This document shows, in pieces, positions 36,749-46,534 of a stretch of 64,000 nt of DNA. The DNA comes from Staphylococcus argensis (GTDB lineage Bacteria > Bacillota > Bacilli > Staphylococcales > Staphylococcaceae), in contig NZ_PPPX01000001.1 in the NCBI RefSeq assembly GCF_002902305.1, positions 202,462 to 266,461 of the forward strand, given 5' to 3'. The first letter of the stretch is position 1. Every line of letters starts with the position of its first letter. The notes beneath the pieces were generated by a model. It saw only the letters and a list, made by a program, of their open reading frames with translations. It did no database searches and was not told where the DNA came from. A program made the position numbers and the translations under genes.

Positions 36749-36830
36749 TTTAAAATGGAATAACAGTTATGTATAATGAAACACATAATGTAGTACGAAT
36801 TCTTAAAAACAAACACAACATGTTGTGTTT
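36749..36830 (+). promoter_or_regulatory. nrd promoter with tandem NrdR boxes
   Basis: -10 TATAAT (36772-36777) with a weak -35 TTTAAA (36749-36754). Box 1 ACACATAATGTAGTAC (36781-36796) is imperfect. Box 2 lies in the 20-bp palindrome AAACACAACATGTTGTGTTT (36811-36830). The boxes start 32 bp apart, three helical turns, the spacing typical of paired NrdR sites. NrdR would repress nrdIEF when dATP is high. Confidence 0.75.
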
Positions 36831-36964
36831 TGTGGCGAAATGGCCATTTTAATAAAATGACTATAAAGAAGTAATTTAACACATAGAAGACGTGATTTAT
36901 CCCTTGAAATAGGGTAACGCTATCAAATAGATGCTAAATTACATGGTCACTTGCTAGGTTATTA

Positions 36965-36980
36965 ACACTATATGTTGTGG
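36965..36980 (+). promoter_or_regulatory. Third NrdR-like box
   Basis: ACACTATATGTTGTGG fits the NrdR consensus (acaCwAtATaTwGtgt) at 13 or 14 of 16 positions. It lies about 150 bp after the tandem pair and 97 bp before nrdI, so it may be a partner-less or secondary site. Confidence 0.55.
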
Positions 36981-37076
36981 TAGAAATGCAATGGACAACC
37001 CAAGATAAGAAATAAGAATGACAGTCGTTTAGGCGAACACCTGAATGATATACATAACTAGAAAGAAGGTGAGCCA

Positions 37077-37475
37077 ATGAAAGTGGTCTATTTCTCATTT
37101 ACAGGAAATGTGAGACGTTTCATACAGCGTACGGAACTCGAAGATACTTTAGAAATCACTCAAGATAACTGTACAGATCGTATAGATGAGCCCTATATAT
37201 TGGTCACTGGAACAATCGGTTTCGGAGAGGTGCCTGAGCCGGTGCAGTCATTCTTGAATCACAACAGTGAACATTTAGAAGCGGTAGCAGCAAGCGGTAA
37301 TCGAAATTGGGGACAGAATTTCGCTAAAGCTGGTATTACCATTTCTGAAGACTATCAAGTGCCATTGCTAATGAAATTCGAAGTTCAAGGAACAAACAGT
37401 GATGTTGAGGAATTTAAAGTTAAGGTGGGACAGGTTAATGAAGACTATGGACGAGAAAAGATACAATCATATTGA
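37077..37475 (+). CDS. nrdI: Class Ib ribonucleotide reductase flavodoxin NrdI
   Basis: 132-aa FMN protein that delivers oxidant to assemble the Mn(III)2-tyrosyl radical cofactor of NrdF. The N-terminal [10 protein letters not shown] phosphate loop and [14 protein letters not shown] and [15 protein letters not shown] motifs are characteristic. GAAGGTGAG precedes the ATG. It overlaps the start of nrdE by 38 bp and is first in the nrdI-nrdE-nrdF operon. Confidence 0.96.
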   Translation: MKVVYFSFTGNVRRFIQRTELEDTLEITQDNCTDRIDEPYILVTGTIGFGEVPEPVQSFLNHNSEHLEAVAASGNRNWGQNFAKAGITISEDYQVPLLMKFEVQGTNSDVEEFKVKVGQVNEDYGREKIQSY

Positions 37476-39543
37476 ATTAAACAATGAAGTGACGAAGAGG
37501 AAAGACAATGGATTCTTCAACTTAGAGAAAGACCAAGAAGCTTTAGAAGTCTATCTACAAGAGATTCATGACAAGACCATCTATTTCGATAGTGAAATTG
37601 AACGCTTACATTATCTCGTAGACAATGACTTCTATTTCAATGTTTTCGAGAAATATACAGAAGACCAACTTGTTGATGTGACAAATTATGCGAAAAACAT
37701 TAATTTCCAATTTGCAAGCTATATGTCAGCAAGTAAATTCTATAAAGACTATGCTTTGAAGACGAATGACAAAAAGAATATTCTTGAAGATTATAATCAA
37801 CACGTGGCCATCGTTTCACTTTACTTAGCAGATGGTGATGTTGACTTAGCGAAACGTTTTATCTCAGGTATGGTTGAGCAACGTTATCAACCTGCTACAC
37901 CAACGTTCTTAAACGCAGGTCGTGCACGTCGTGGCGAGCTTGTATCTTGTTTCTTATTAGAAGTGGATGATAGCTTAAACTCCATTAACTTTATCGACTC
38001 TACAGCTAAGCAGTTGAGTAAGATTGGTGGCGGTGTCGCTATCAACTTATCTAAATTACGTGCGCGTGGTGAGGCAATTAAAGGTATTAAAGGCGTAGCA
38101 AAAGGTGTGTTACCTGTCGCGAAATCACTTGAAGGTGGCTTTAGCTATGCTGACCAACTCGGTCAACGTCCAGGTGCAGGTGCAGTTTATCTCAATATCT
38201 TCCACTATGATGTTGAAGAGTTCTTAGATACGAAGAAAGTTAACGCTGACGAAGACCTTCGTCTATCAACAATTTCAACTGGACTCATCGTGCCTTCTAA
38301 GTTCTTTGATTTAGCTAAAGAAGGTAAAGACTTCTACATGTTCGCACCGCACACAGTTTACAAGGAATATGGTGTAACATTAGATGACTTAAATTTAGAC
38401 GAATATTACGATGATCTCGTTGCTAACCCTAATGTTGATAAGAAGAAAAAAGATGCGCGTGAAATGTTAAACCTTATTGCGCAAACACAATTACAATCTG
38501 GCTATCCTTACTTGATGTTCAAAGATAATGCCAATAAAGTACACCCTAACTCTAATATTGGCCAAATTAAGATGAGCAACCTTTGTACAGAAATCTTCCA
38601 ACTTCAAGAAACATCTATTATCAATGACTATGGCGTGGAAGATGATATTAAGAGAGATATCTCTTGTAACTTAGGTTCTTTAAACATCGTTAATGTTATG
38701 GAATCAGGTAAGTTTAGAGATTCTGTAGCTACAGGTATGGATGCTTTAACATTTGTTAGTGATGAAGCTAACATTCAAAACGCACCAGGTGTTAAGAAAG
38801 CGAATAGTGAGCTTCATTCAGTAGGTTTAGGTGCGATGAACCTTCACGGTTACCTTGCTAAGAATAAGATTGGTTATGAATCAGAAGAGGCGAAAGATTT
38901 CGCTAATATCTTCTTTATGATGTTGAACTATTATTCGATTCAACGTTCTATGGAAATTGCTAAAGAACGTCAAACAATCTTCAAGGACTTTGATAAATCT
39001 GATTATGCGAATGGTAAGTACTTCGAATTCTACACTTCACAAACATTCGAACCGAAATATGAGAAAGTGAAACGTTTATTCGAAGGATTAGATATTCCTA
39101 CTCCTGAAGATTGGAAAGCATTACAAGCACAAGTTGAAGAACATGGTCTATACCATGCTTATCGTCTTGCTATCGCACCTACACAAAGTATTTCTTATGT
39201 ACAGAATGCGACACCATCTGTAATGCCTATCGTTGACCAAATTGAACGTCGTACTTATGGCAACTCAGAAACATTCTACCCTATGCCATTCTTATCACCA
39301 GAAACAATGTGGTTTTACAAGTCAGCGTTTAATACGGATCAAATGAAATTAATCGATTTAATTTCAACAATTCAAACTCACGTTGACCAAGGTATTTCAA
39401 CGATTCTTTATGTTAACTCTGAAGTATCTACACGTGAATTGTCACGTTTATATGTTTATGCCCATCATAAAGGGCTCAAATCACTTTACTACACACGTAA
39501 CAAACTATTAAGTGTAGAAGAGTGTACAAGCTGCTCAGTTTAA
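37438..39543 (+). CDS. nrdE: Class Ib ribonucleoside-diphosphate reductase, alpha subunit
   Basis: 701-aa catalytic subunit that reduces ribonucleoside diphosphates to deoxy forms. Active-site Cys171 ([11 protein letters not shown]), the radical Cys in MSNLCTEIF, the partner Cys in [11 protein letters not shown] and the C-terminal shuttle pair Cys696/Cys699 (EECTSCSV) are present. There is no long N-terminal ATP cone, as expected for class Ib. The start at 37438 matches the expected [18 protein letters not shown]; the more upstream in-frame start would overlap nrdI further. Confidence 0.96.
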   Translation: MKTMDEKRYNHIELNNEVTKRKDNGFFNLEKDQEALEVYLQEIHDKTIYFDSEIERLHYLVDNDFYFNVFEKYTEDQLVDVTNYAKNINFQFASYMSASKFYKDYALKTNDKKNILEDYNQHVAIVSLYLADGDVDLAKRFISGMVEQRYQPATPTFLNAGRARRGELVSCFLLEVDDSLNSINFIDSTAKQLSKIGGGVAINLSKLRARGEAIKGIKGVAKGVLPVAKSLEGGFSYADQLGQRPGAGAVYLNIFHYDVEEFLDTKKVNADEDLRLSTISTGLIVPSKFFDLAKEGKDFYMFAPHTVYKEYGVTLDDLNLDEYYDDLVANPNVDKKKKDAREMLNLIAQTQLQSGYPYLMFKDNANKVHPNSNIGQIKMSNLCTEIFQLQETSIINDYGVEDDIKRDISCNLGSLNIVNVMESGKFRDSVATGMDALTFVSDEANIQNAPGVKKANSELHSVGLGAMNLHGYLAKNKIGYESEEAKDFANIFFMMLNYYSIQRSMEIAKERQTIFKDFDKSDYANGKYFEFYTSQTFEPKYEKVKRLFEGLDIPTPEDWKALQAQVEEHGLYHAYRLAIAPTQSISYVQNATPSVMPIVDQIERRTYGNSETFYPMPFLSPETMWFYKSAFNTDQMKLIDLISTIQTHVDQGISTILYVNSEVSTRELSRLYVYAHHKGLKSLYYTRNKLLSVEECTSCSV

Positions 39544-39580
39544 GCATTAAGTAGTACGTATTGTTCTCAAGCATAAAGTG

Positions 39581-39640
39581 GATTAAGTAGGAGAGGATGG
39601 ACATTAATCTTGGCATAGTGTTCATCTTTCCTACTTAATC
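39581..39640 (+). other. Long hairpin between nrdE and nrdF
   Basis: GATTAAGTAGGAGAGGATGGACA (first arm from 39581) pairs with the arm ending TTTCCTACTTAATC at 39640, about 20 bp with few mismatches. No T run follows. It may slow decay from the 3' side, act as a processing site or lower nrdF readthrough. Confidence 0.7.
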
Positions 39641-39680
39641 ATACATATAATATTCAAATGAGATTGGAGACGTTAAACAC

Positions 39681-40655
39681 ATGAAAGCAGTCAATTGGAA
39701 TACGCAAGAAGATATGACCAACATGTTCTGGCGCCAAAACATTTCGCAAATGTGGGTGGAAACAGAATTTAAAGTTTCCAAAGATATTGCAAGTTGGAAA
39801 ACATTAACAGATGAAGAAAAGAACGCCTTCAAATATGCGCTTGCAGGTTTAACTGGTCTAGATACGCATCAAGCTGACGACGGTATGCCACTCGTCATGA
39901 TGCACACAACTGATTTACGTAAAAAAGCAGTATATTCATTTATGGCAATGATGGAGCAAATTCATGCAAAGAGCTACTCTCATATCTTTACAACGCTGTT
40001 ACCATCTAGCGAAACGAACTATCTTCTTGATACGTGGGTTATTGAAGAACCCCATCTTAAGTATAAAGCAGATGTTATCGTAGGTAACTATCACAAATTG
40101 TGGGGTAAAGAAGCATCAATTTACGATCAATATATTGCGCGTGTTTCAAGTGTATTCTTAGAAACGTTCTTATTCTATTCTGGTTTCTATTATCCACTAT
40201 ATTTAGCAGGACAAGGTAAGATGACGACATCTGGTGAAATTATCCGCAAAATATTACTCGACGAGTCAATCCACGGTGTGTTTACTGGATTAGATGCGCA
40301 ACATCTACGTAATGAACTTTCTGAGAGTGAAAAGCAAAAAGCAGATCAAGAAATGTATCGTTTGCTCGAAGATTTATATAAAAATGAAGTGTCTTATACT
40401 CACAAATTATATGATGACATTGGATTAACAGATGACGTTCTTAACTATGTGCGTTATAACGGTAATAAAGCATTATCTAACCTAGGTTTTGAACCTTACT
40501 TTGAAGAACGCGAATTCAATCCAATTATTGAGAACGCGCTAGACACTTCAACTAAAAACCATGACTTCTTCTCAGTTAAAGGTGATGGTTACACACTTGC
40601 ACTTAACGTAGAAGCATTACAAGATGAAGATTTCATATTTGATGATGAAAAATAG
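39681..40655 (+). CDS. nrdF: Class Ib ribonucleoside-diphosphate reductase, beta subunit
   Basis: 324-aa radical-generating subunit with the ferritin-like fold. Metal ligand motifs DTHQADDG, MEQIHAKSYSHIF, EPHLKYKADV, ETFLFYSGFYYPLYLAG and RKILLDESIHG are visible; the radical Tyr lies in the AKSYSHIF segment. The C-terminal acidic tail binds NrdE. GGAG lies 11 nt before the ATG. A 137-bp gap with a stable hairpin separates it from nrdE, unlike the tight nrdI-nrdE link. Confidence 0.96.
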   Translation: MKAVNWNTQEDMTNMFWRQNISQMWVETEFKVSKDIASWKTLTDEEKNAFKYALAGLTGLDTHQADDGMPLVMMHTTDLRKKAVYSFMAMMEQIHAKSYSHIFTTLLPSSETNYLLDTWVIEEPHLKYKADVIVGNYHKLWGKEASIYDQYIARVSSVFLETFLFYSGFYYPLYLAGQGKMTTSGEIIRKILLDESIHGVFTGLDAQHLRNELSESEKQKADQEMYRLLEDLYKNEVSYTHKLYDDIGLTDDVLNYVRYNGNKALSNLGFEPYFEEREFNPIIENALDTSTKNHDFFSVKGDGYTLALNVEALQDEDFIFDDEK

Positions 40656-40685
40656 TCATGCATTATCTTGATCACACTATTTTAG

Positions 40686-40722
40686 GAGCAGGGCACCACA
40701 ATTGAAATGCCTTGCTCTTTTT
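40686..40722 (+). terminator. Terminator after nrdF
   Basis: GAGCAGGGCA (40686-40695) pairs with TGCCTTGCTC (40708-40717), one G-U pair, followed by TTTTTC. Confidence 0.9.
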
Positions 40723-40881
40723 CTTACTTATTTTTGCCTTCTAATAATTATTTTCACTATCTACTTTTATTCGAAAAAGAATTGTTGTAAGACATTCTTC
40801 ATAAAAAACTATCTATCATAATATATTTAGTTGTAAATATACTCTATCTATACGATTTCGCTATAATTTTATCGTAGGCTA

Positions 40882-40943
40882 TTGAAATATCTATATTTCA
40901 TGATAAACTAGATTTATGCTTAGTGATAACGATTATCATTATC
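40882..40943 (+). promoter_or_regulatory. sst promoter and Fur box
   Basis: -35 TTGAAA (40882-40887), 16-nt spacer and extended -10 TGA-TAAACT (40904-40909). GATAACGATTATCATTATC (40925-40943) matches 17 of 19 Fur-box positions just after the expected transcription start. Iron-dependent repression agrees with known control of sst in S. aureus. Confidence 0.88.
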
Positions 40944-40976
40944 GCTTTTTAATCTATGACAAAGGAATGTAGACTA

Positions 40977-41948
40977 TTGTTACGAGGGATTATTAATCGA
41001 TTCACTTTATTCCTACTTCTCATCTTATTAACACTGTTATCCCTACTTATCGGTGTTAAGCAAATACCTCTGTCAGATCTTGGACATTTATCACAAACAC
41101 AACTTCATATCATCCTAACGAGTCGAATTCCACGTACGATAAGTATTCTTATTAGTGGAAGCACGTTAGCGTTAGCAGGTCTGATTATGCAACAAATGAT
41201 GCAGAATAAATTTGTGAGTCCAACTACTGCAGGTACGATGGATTGGGCTAAGCTTGGTATCTTGATTGCGATGATTTGGTTCCCGCAAGAGAATATACTC
41301 ATTAAGCTCGCATTTGCGGTCTTGCTCAGCATCGGTGGAACATTTCTCTTTGTGAAACTCATCCAACTGATTCGCTTTAAAGAAGTCATCTTTGTACCTT
41401 TGATGGGAATTATGCTTGGTGGAATCGTTTCAAGTTTCACTACGTTCATGGCTCTGCAAACGAATACCGTTCAAAGTGTAGGTAACTGGCTCAATGGCAA
41501 CTTTGCCATTATTACGAGTGGACGTTATGAAATTCTTTATCTTAGTATCCCGCTTCTCATACTGACTTACATATTTGCGAATCATTTTACGATAGCGGGT
41601 ATGGGCAAGGATTTCAGTAACAATCTCGGTGTGAATTATGAGCGCATCATTCATATTGGTTTGTTTATCACAGCCACAATTACTGCGCTAGTCGTCGTAA
41701 CCGTAGGAACATTGCCATTCCTAGGGCTCATCGTCCCTAATATTGTAGCCATCTTTAGAGGGGATCATTTGAAACATGCGCTACCTCAAACAGCGATGCT
41801 CGGAGCGATATTTGTGTTGTTCTCAGATATTATCGGACGTCTCGTCGTCTATCCATACGAAATCAATATCGGTTTAACAATCGGTGTGTTTGGTACGGTC
41901 ATCTTCCTCATTATGCTATTGAAAGGACGCCGTCACTATGCGAATTAA
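40977..41948 (+). CDS. sstA: Iron-siderophore ABC transporter permease
   Basis: About 323-aa FecCD-family permease with about nine helices; motifs RIPRTISILISGSTLALAGLIMQ and GTLPFLGLIVPNI are typical. It forms the membrane channel with SstB for catechol-type siderophores. The TTG at 40977 is chosen because AAAGGA (40961-40966) lies 10 nt upstream. An in-frame ATG at 40956 has no ribosome site. It overlaps sstB by 11 bp. Confidence 0.92.
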   Translation: MLRGIINRFTLFLLLILLTLLSLLIGVKQIPLSDLGHLSQTQLHIILTSRIPRTISILISGSTLALAGLIMQQMMQNKFVSPTTAGTMDWAKLGILIAMIWFPQENILIKLAFAVLLSIGGTFLFVKLIQLIRFKEVIFVPLMGIMLGGIVSSFTTFMALQTNTVQSVGNWLNGNFAIITSGRYEILYLSIPLLILTYIFANHFTIAGMGKDFSNNLGVNYERIIHIGLFITATITALVVVTVGTLPFLGLIVPNIVAIFRGDHLKHALPQTAMLGAIFVLFSDIIGRLVVYPYEINIGLTIGVFGTVIFLIMLLKGRRHYAN

Positions 41949-42897
41949 ACTGAATCTCAAATTAGCGATACTGATAGCAGTCGTTATACTAAGTGGTGCG
42001 TTGTATTTATTTCTTGGACTCAATTTCGACATCATCCATTATCAATTGCCTGCTCGAATGAAGAAGTTGATATTAATGTTCATCGTCGGTGGCGCAATTG
42101 CTGCTTCTGTCGTTATCTTCCAAGCCATCACGACGAACCGCTTACTCACACCCTCTATTATGGGTTTAGATGCAGTCTACATGTTTGTTAAAGTCTTATT
42201 AGTTTTTATATTTGGTGCGCAGTCATTATTGAATACGAATATTTATCTCAACTTTGGGATTACCGTATTAGCGATGATAAGCTTCGCACTCATATTATTC
42301 CAAGGTATCTTTCGTCTGAAAAATGTTTCCGTGTATTTCATCTTACTCGTCGGGATCATTATGGGTACGTTCTTCAGAAGTATTACAAGCTTCTTAGAAC
42401 TCATCATTGACCCGGAAGATTTCTTGGCAGTACAAAGTGCGATGTTTGCGAACTTTAACGCAGCAAATCCGCGTTTAATGACTTTGTCGGCGATTATCTT
42501 ACTTATTCTTATCGGACTGACATTCTGTCTCATCCCATATTTAGACGTCTTATTACTTGGGCGCGCACAAGCGATTAATCTTGGCGTACCTTATCAGTGG
42601 ATGACACGTACATTACTGATTATGGTTGCGGTTCTCGTGTCACTTTCGACAGCGTTAGTAGGTCCTATCGCTTTCTTAGGATTAATGACGGTAAATATTG
42701 CCCACGAATTAATGCGCACATATGAGCATAAATATATTTTCCCAGCCACATTGTGCTTGAGTTGGATCAGTTTATTTCTCGCTCAAAGTGTGATGGAACA
42801 TATCTTTGATGCGACTACTCAAGTCAGTATCGTGATTGATTTAATTGGTGGACTTTACTTCATTTACTTATTAGTTAAAAGGAGAAATACGGTGTGA
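41938..42897 (+). CDS. sstB: Iron-siderophore ABC transporter permease
   Basis: 319-aa second FecCD-family permease with about nine helices. RMKKLILMFIVGGAIAASVVIFQ and VGPIAFLGLMTVNIAHELMR mark the coupling regions. AAAGGACG precedes the ATG inside sstA. It overlaps sstC by 4 bp. It is expected to form a heterodimeric channel with SstA. Confidence 0.93.
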   Translation: MRIKLNLKLAILIAVVILSGALYLFLGLNFDIIHYQLPARMKKLILMFIVGGAIAASVVIFQAITTNRLLTPSIMGLDAVYMFVKVLLVFIFGAQSLLNTNIYLNFGITVLAMISFALILFQGIFRLKNVSVYFILLVGIIMGTFFRSITSFLELIIDPEDFLAVQSAMFANFNAANPRLMTLSAIILLILIGLTFCLIPYLDVLLLGRAQAINLGVPYQWMTRTLLIMVAVLVSLSTALVGPIAFLGLMTVNIAHELMRTYEHKYIFPATLCLSWISLFLAQSVMEHIFDATTQVSIVIDLIGGLYFIYLLVKRRNTV

Positions 42898-43682
42898 TCA
42901 GTGTAAATAATTTAACTAAAACGATTGAGCAGCGACCGATTCTACAAGATATCAACGTGAATATTCATAAAGGCAAGTTGACGACGATTATAGGTCCTAA
43001 TGGTGCAGGTAAAAGTACGTTACTTTCAGCCATTACACGTCTGACAGATTATGATCAAGGGACGATTACTATAGACGAACATGCTATAGATGACTACAAG
43101 AGTAATGAATTAGCGAAGAAGTTGTCCATTTTAAAACAGACAAACATCACTGAACTTAACATCACCGTGGAACAACTCGTACAGTTTGGACGGTTCCCAT
43201 ACTCAAAAGGGCGACTCAAGAAGGAAGATAAAGTGAAGATTCAAGAAGCTTTATCACTGCTTAATTTGACAGAAATTAAAGATCGCTACATTAAGACTTT
43301 ATCAGGTGGTCAACGTCAGCGTGCATATGTTGCGATGACAATTGCGCAAGATACCGAGTATATCTTGTTAGACGAGCCACTGAATAATTTAGACATGAAA
43401 CACGCGGTGCAAATTATGCAAATTCTGCGTCACCTTGCACATCATTACAACAAGACAATTGTGGTTGTGATACATGATATTAACTTCGCGTCTTGTTATT
43501 CGGATCATATCATCGCGATTAAAGATGGACAGACTTTTATCTCAGATGCGAAAGACCAAGTCGTACAGGCGGAGACATTGAGCCAACTCTATGATATGCC
43601 AGTGAAAGTGGAAGAAATTGAATCTCAACGCATTTGTATTTACTACGACGAGCTAGAAGCATCAGCACAAGCAGAGTCATAA
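42894..43682 (+). CDS. sstC: Iron-siderophore ABC transporter ATPase
   Basis: 262-aa FepC-type ATPase. Walker A GPNGAGKST (about 34-42), signature LSGGQRQRAYVAM, Walker B YILLDEPLNNLD and the H-loop VVIHDINFASCY are present. The start is GTG with AAAGGAG upstream, overlapping the sstB stop. It powers siderophore import through SstA-SstB. Confidence 0.94.
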   Translation: MISVNNLTKTIEQRPILQDINVNIHKGKLTTIIGPNGAGKSTLLSAITRLTDYDQGTITIDEHAIDDYKSNELAKKLSILKQTNITELNITVEQLVQFGRFPYSKGRLKKEDKVKIQEALSLLNLTEIKDRYIKTLSGGQRQRAYVAMTIAQDTEYILLDEPLNNLDMKHAVQIMQILRHLAHHYNKTIVVVIHDINFASCYSDHIIAIKDGQTFISDAKDQVVQAETLSQLYDMPVKVEEIESQRICIYYDELEASAQAES

Positions 43683-43778
43683 GTCGACGATGCATTGAAA
43701 GGAGTGATGTGTCGCTACAAAGTTAACGCTATGGGGGAACGCGGCATATAATTTGGGAAGAATAAATGGAGGATATCA

Positions 43779-44816
43779 ATGAAGAAGTTTACTATATTTC
43801 TATTAATTAGTTTAATGTTTGTTCTTGCTGCATGTGGTAACCAAGGTGATAGTAATAAAGGTAAAGACAGTAGCAGTAAGGGCGACAAAGACACTGTAAC
43901 GATTCATAATCAGTTTGAAGCGAGAGGCGATAAGAAAGACGGTAGTGACGCTAAGAAAGTGGATGATAAAGTGTCAGTACCGAAGAATCCTAAACGTGCA
44001 GTTGTGCTTGACTATGGTGCGTTGGATACAATTAAGGAACTTGGCTTAGAAGATAAAGTGAAAGGTGTACCTAAAGGTGAAGGTGGTAAAACCTTACCTG
44101 ATTTCTTAAAAGAATTTAAAGATGACAAATACATCAACACTGGTAACCTTAAAGAAATCAACTTCGATAAAGTCGCTGAAGCCAAACCTGATGTCATCTA
44201 TATTTCTGGTCGTGCAGCTTCACAACAAAACTTAGATGAATTCAAGAAAGCAGCTCCAGATGCGAAAATCGTTTACGTAGGTGCAGATGATAATAACGAG
44301 CTTCAATCATTGAAAGACAACACATTAAATATCGGAAAAATCTACGATAAAGAAGACGAAGCTAAGAAACTTAACAAAAAATTAGACGACAAAGTAGCAG
44401 ATGTTAAAAAACATACAAAAGACATGAAAGATGACAAATCAATGTTCTTACTCGTTAACGAAGGAGAACTTTCTACATTTGGTCCGAAAGCACGTTTCGG
44501 AAGCTTAATATTTGATACATTAGGTTTCACTCCAGCAGATAAAGATGTCAAAGCAAGTACACATGGTCAAAACGTAAGTAACGAATACATCAATGAGAAA
44601 AATCCAAGTATCATCTTTGCGATGGACCGTGGACAAGCGATTGGTGGTAAAGCTACAGCTAAGAAAGCACTCAACAACGATGTGCTTAAAGATGTGAAAG
44701 CGAATAAAGAAGATCAAGTTTATGAATTAGATCCTAAATTATGGTACTTCTCAAGTGGTTCTACATCTACAACAGCGCTTAAACAAATTGAAGAATTAGA
44801 AAAAGCTTTAAAATAA
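43779..44816 (+). CDS. sstD: Siderophore-binding lipoprotein
   Basis: 345-aa FepB/CeuE-type receptor. The signal peptide ends with the lipobox LAAC (Cys19), followed by a Gly/Ser/Lys-rich linker (GNQGDSNKGKDSSSKGDKD). The binding domain starts near residue 50 with VPKNPKRAVVLDYGALDTIKELG. In S. aureus SstD binds catechol siderophores and catecholamines. GGAGGATATCA precedes the ATG. A 96-bp gap separates it from sstC. Confidence 0.95.
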   Translation: MKKFTIFLLISLMFVLAACGNQGDSNKGKDSSSKGDKDTVTIHNQFEARGDKKDGSDAKKVDDKVSVPKNPKRAVVLDYGALDTIKELGLEDKVKGVPKGEGGKTLPDFLKEFKDDKYINTGNLKEINFDKVAEAKPDVIYISGRAASQQNLDEFKKAAPDAKIVYVGADDNNELQSLKDNTLNIGKIYDKEDEAKKLNKKLDDKVADVKKHTKDMKDDKSMFLLVNEGELSTFGPKARFGSLIFDTLGFTPADKDVKASTHGQNVSNEYINEKNPSIIFAMDRGQAIGGKATAKKALNNDVLKDVKANKEDQVYELDPKLWYFSSGSTSTTALKQIEELEKALK

Positions 44817-44928
44817 TGATGTAGCGTCTAGGACATAATTAAAGAATTAGATGAGAATTAGCTATAGATGTAAAGTAAACTCATTTAGAGAGAACTTTAT
44901 AGTTGGTAAAGATATTAACTATTGCTCA

Positions 44929-45031
44929 TCGCAGTAGCTGTCTGTACTTGAGATAGCTAGCACTGTCTCAAGTACTAGACACCCTTGCGGGGGTGAGACT
45001 ACGAAATCAAGTAGATTTCTGTCTCACTCCC
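44929..45031 (+). repeat. Two-hairpin composite intergenic repeat, copy B
   Basis: First part CGCAGTAGCTG with its own stem (TACTTGAGA with TCTCAAGTA). Second part GCGGGGGTGAGACTACGAAATC with GATTTCTGTCTCACTCCC. It lies after sstD and directly before a bidirectional terminator. The layout matches copies at 29480 and 48825. Confidence 0.7.
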
Positions 45032-45036
45032 ATAAA

Positions 45037-45083
45037 AAAAGGTCGAGAAGAGGTGCGTTAAACACGCTCTTGCTCGACCTTTT
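45037..45083. terminator. Bidirectional terminator between sstD and the CHY gene
   Basis: AAAAGGTCGAG (45037-45047) pairs perfectly with CTCGACCTTTT (45073-45083). An inner AGAGGTGCG region can extend the stem. T runs occur on both strands. Confidence 0.9.
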
Positions 45084-45398
45084 CTATACTTCGAAGTAAT
45101 GATGATAATGAAACATACATCGCGTATTAAAGTGTGCATCACAATAAGGACAAGTTTCTGTCATCATATATTCATTAATAGTGAGATGACGTTTACATAC
45201 TCCGCATAGAACAGCCTCAGTGTTAAACTCATCTTCACTCCAACGTTTCACTTGGTGTTGTTCATGCTCTTCGTGACACTTGTAACAAGGATAATATTTA
45301 TTGCAGCATTTAAACTTAATTGCGATGATATCTACTGGCGCATGATAATGTTTGCAGCGCGTTTCATTATCTACTGTATCTCCATAAACTTTAACCAT
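45084..45398 (-). CDS. CHY zinc-finger protein
   Basis: 104 aa dominated by Cys and His pairs: CKHYH, CCNKYYPCYKCHEEH, CGVCKRH and CPYCDAHFNTRC. This fits the CHY zinc-finger family, which binds several zinc ions. Function in bacteria is not known. The downstream end abuts a bidirectional terminator. It lies between sst and murB as in S. aureus. Confidence 0.9.
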   Translation of the reverse strand: MVKVYGDTVDNETRCKHYHAPVDIIAIKFKCCNKYYPCYKCHEEHEQHQVKRWSEDEFNTEAVLCGVCKRHLTINEYMMTETCPYCDAHFNTRCMFHYHHYFEV

Positions 45399-45429
45399 AA
45401 TACTACTTACCTCAATTACTTAGTCATAT

Positions 45430-46356
45430 TTAATGTCGTTCTTGAGGATGTTCGCCAATGATTCTTACTTCGGGATGTAAATCAACATCGAATTTCTCTT
45501 TAACTACATTTTGCACATGGTGGATTAAATCCTCGTAATCCGTAGCAGAGCCTCCATCAACATTGACCATGAAACCAGCATGTTTTTTAGAAACTTCAAC
45601 GCCACCGATGCGATGTCCTTGAAGATCTGAGTCTTGAATGAGCTTACCAGCAAAGTGACCTGGTGGGCGCTGGAATACACTACCACAGGAAGGGTGTTCA
45701 AGAGGTTGTTTCGATTCACGTCGTTCTGTGAGGTCATCCATTTTAGCTTGAATATCGTCGAGGTCTCCAGGTGTGAGAGTAAAAGCCGCTTCGACCACAA
45801 CGAGGTGATTCTCTTGAACGATACTATTGCGGTAATCCAGTTCGAGTTCGTTATTCGTATAAGTGAGCAATTCACCTTTTTCATTCACACATAGAGCATA
45901 ATCGATACAGTCCTTCACTTCACCACCGTACGCGCCTGCATTCATAAATACAGCACCGCCGATGGATCCTGGTATACCACATGCAAACTCTAAACCAGTC
46001 AACACATGGTCTCGCGCAGTACGTGAGACATCGATAATGGCTGCACCACTACCCGCAATGATAGAGGAATCTGAAACATCGATATAATCGAGTGATAATA
46101 GGCTCAATACGATACCACGAATACCGCCTTCGCGTATGATAATATTGGAGCCATTACCTAAATAAGTAACAGGGATATCATTCTCGTATGCGAAACGGAC
46201 AATTTGTTGAACCTGTTCGCTCGTCGTCGGTGAAAGGTAGAAGTCAGCTTCTCCTCCCGTTTCGGTATATGTATAGCGCTTCAATGGTTCGTCTACTCGA
46301 ATAATTTCGGTAGGCACAATCTCCTTCAATTTCGTTAAGATGTCATCTTTAAGCAA
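45430..46356 (-). CDS. murB: UDP-N-acetylenolpyruvoylglucosamine reductase
   Basis: 308-aa flavoenzyme that reduces UDP-GlcNAc-enolpyruvate to UDP-MurNAc, the second committed step of peptidoglycan precursor synthesis. FAD-binding [35 protein letters not shown] and the catalytic Ser in [11 protein letters not shown] are visible; the final Glu is in HPEVRIIGE. This is a type II MurB. The start is TTG with AAAGGA 9 nt upstream; no in-frame ATG is near. Confidence 0.96.
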   Translation of the reverse strand: MLKDDILTKLKEIVPTEIIRVDEPLKRYTYTETGGEADFYLSPTTSEQVQQIVRFAYENDIPVTYLGNGSNIIIREGGIRGIVLSLLSLDYIDVSDSSIIAGSGAAIIDVSRTARDHVLTGLEFACGIPGSIGGAVFMNAGAYGGEVKDCIDYALCVNEKGELLTYTNNELELDYRNSIVQENHLVVVEAAFTLTPGDLDDIQAKMDDLTERRESKQPLEHPSCGSVFQRPPGHFAGKLIQDSDLQGHRIGGVEVSKKHAGFMVNVDGGSATDYEDLIHHVQNVVKEKFDVDLHPEVRIIGEHPQERH

Positions 46357-46534
46357 CTCTGAACATCCTTTCCATATTCTCTTTAACAGTCATTACTCCC
46401 ATTATAGCAACTCTCGAATCGATTTGCGATTAACAATAATGTGAACGATGACTTTACCTCAACTTATCACATGAGATAACGATTTCTAAATCAAGTGCTT
46501 ATTACAGCAATGGCGTTTCATCCATGTTATTTCA

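Larger units (their letters stand above)
36399..37076 (+). other. 678-base regulatory region between eamA-queF and nrdIEF
   Basis: No long gene. It holds a promoter with an SOS box (36450-36499), short AT-rich hairpins (AACCAAA with TTTGGTT near 36622-36641; ACGAAA with TTTCGT near 36643-36662, followed by T-rich DNA), a second promoter with tandem NrdR boxes (36749-36830) and a third NrdR-like box (36965-36980). The unusual length and density of sites suggest layered control of nrdIEF, and possibly a short SOS-induced RNA. Confidence 0.55.
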
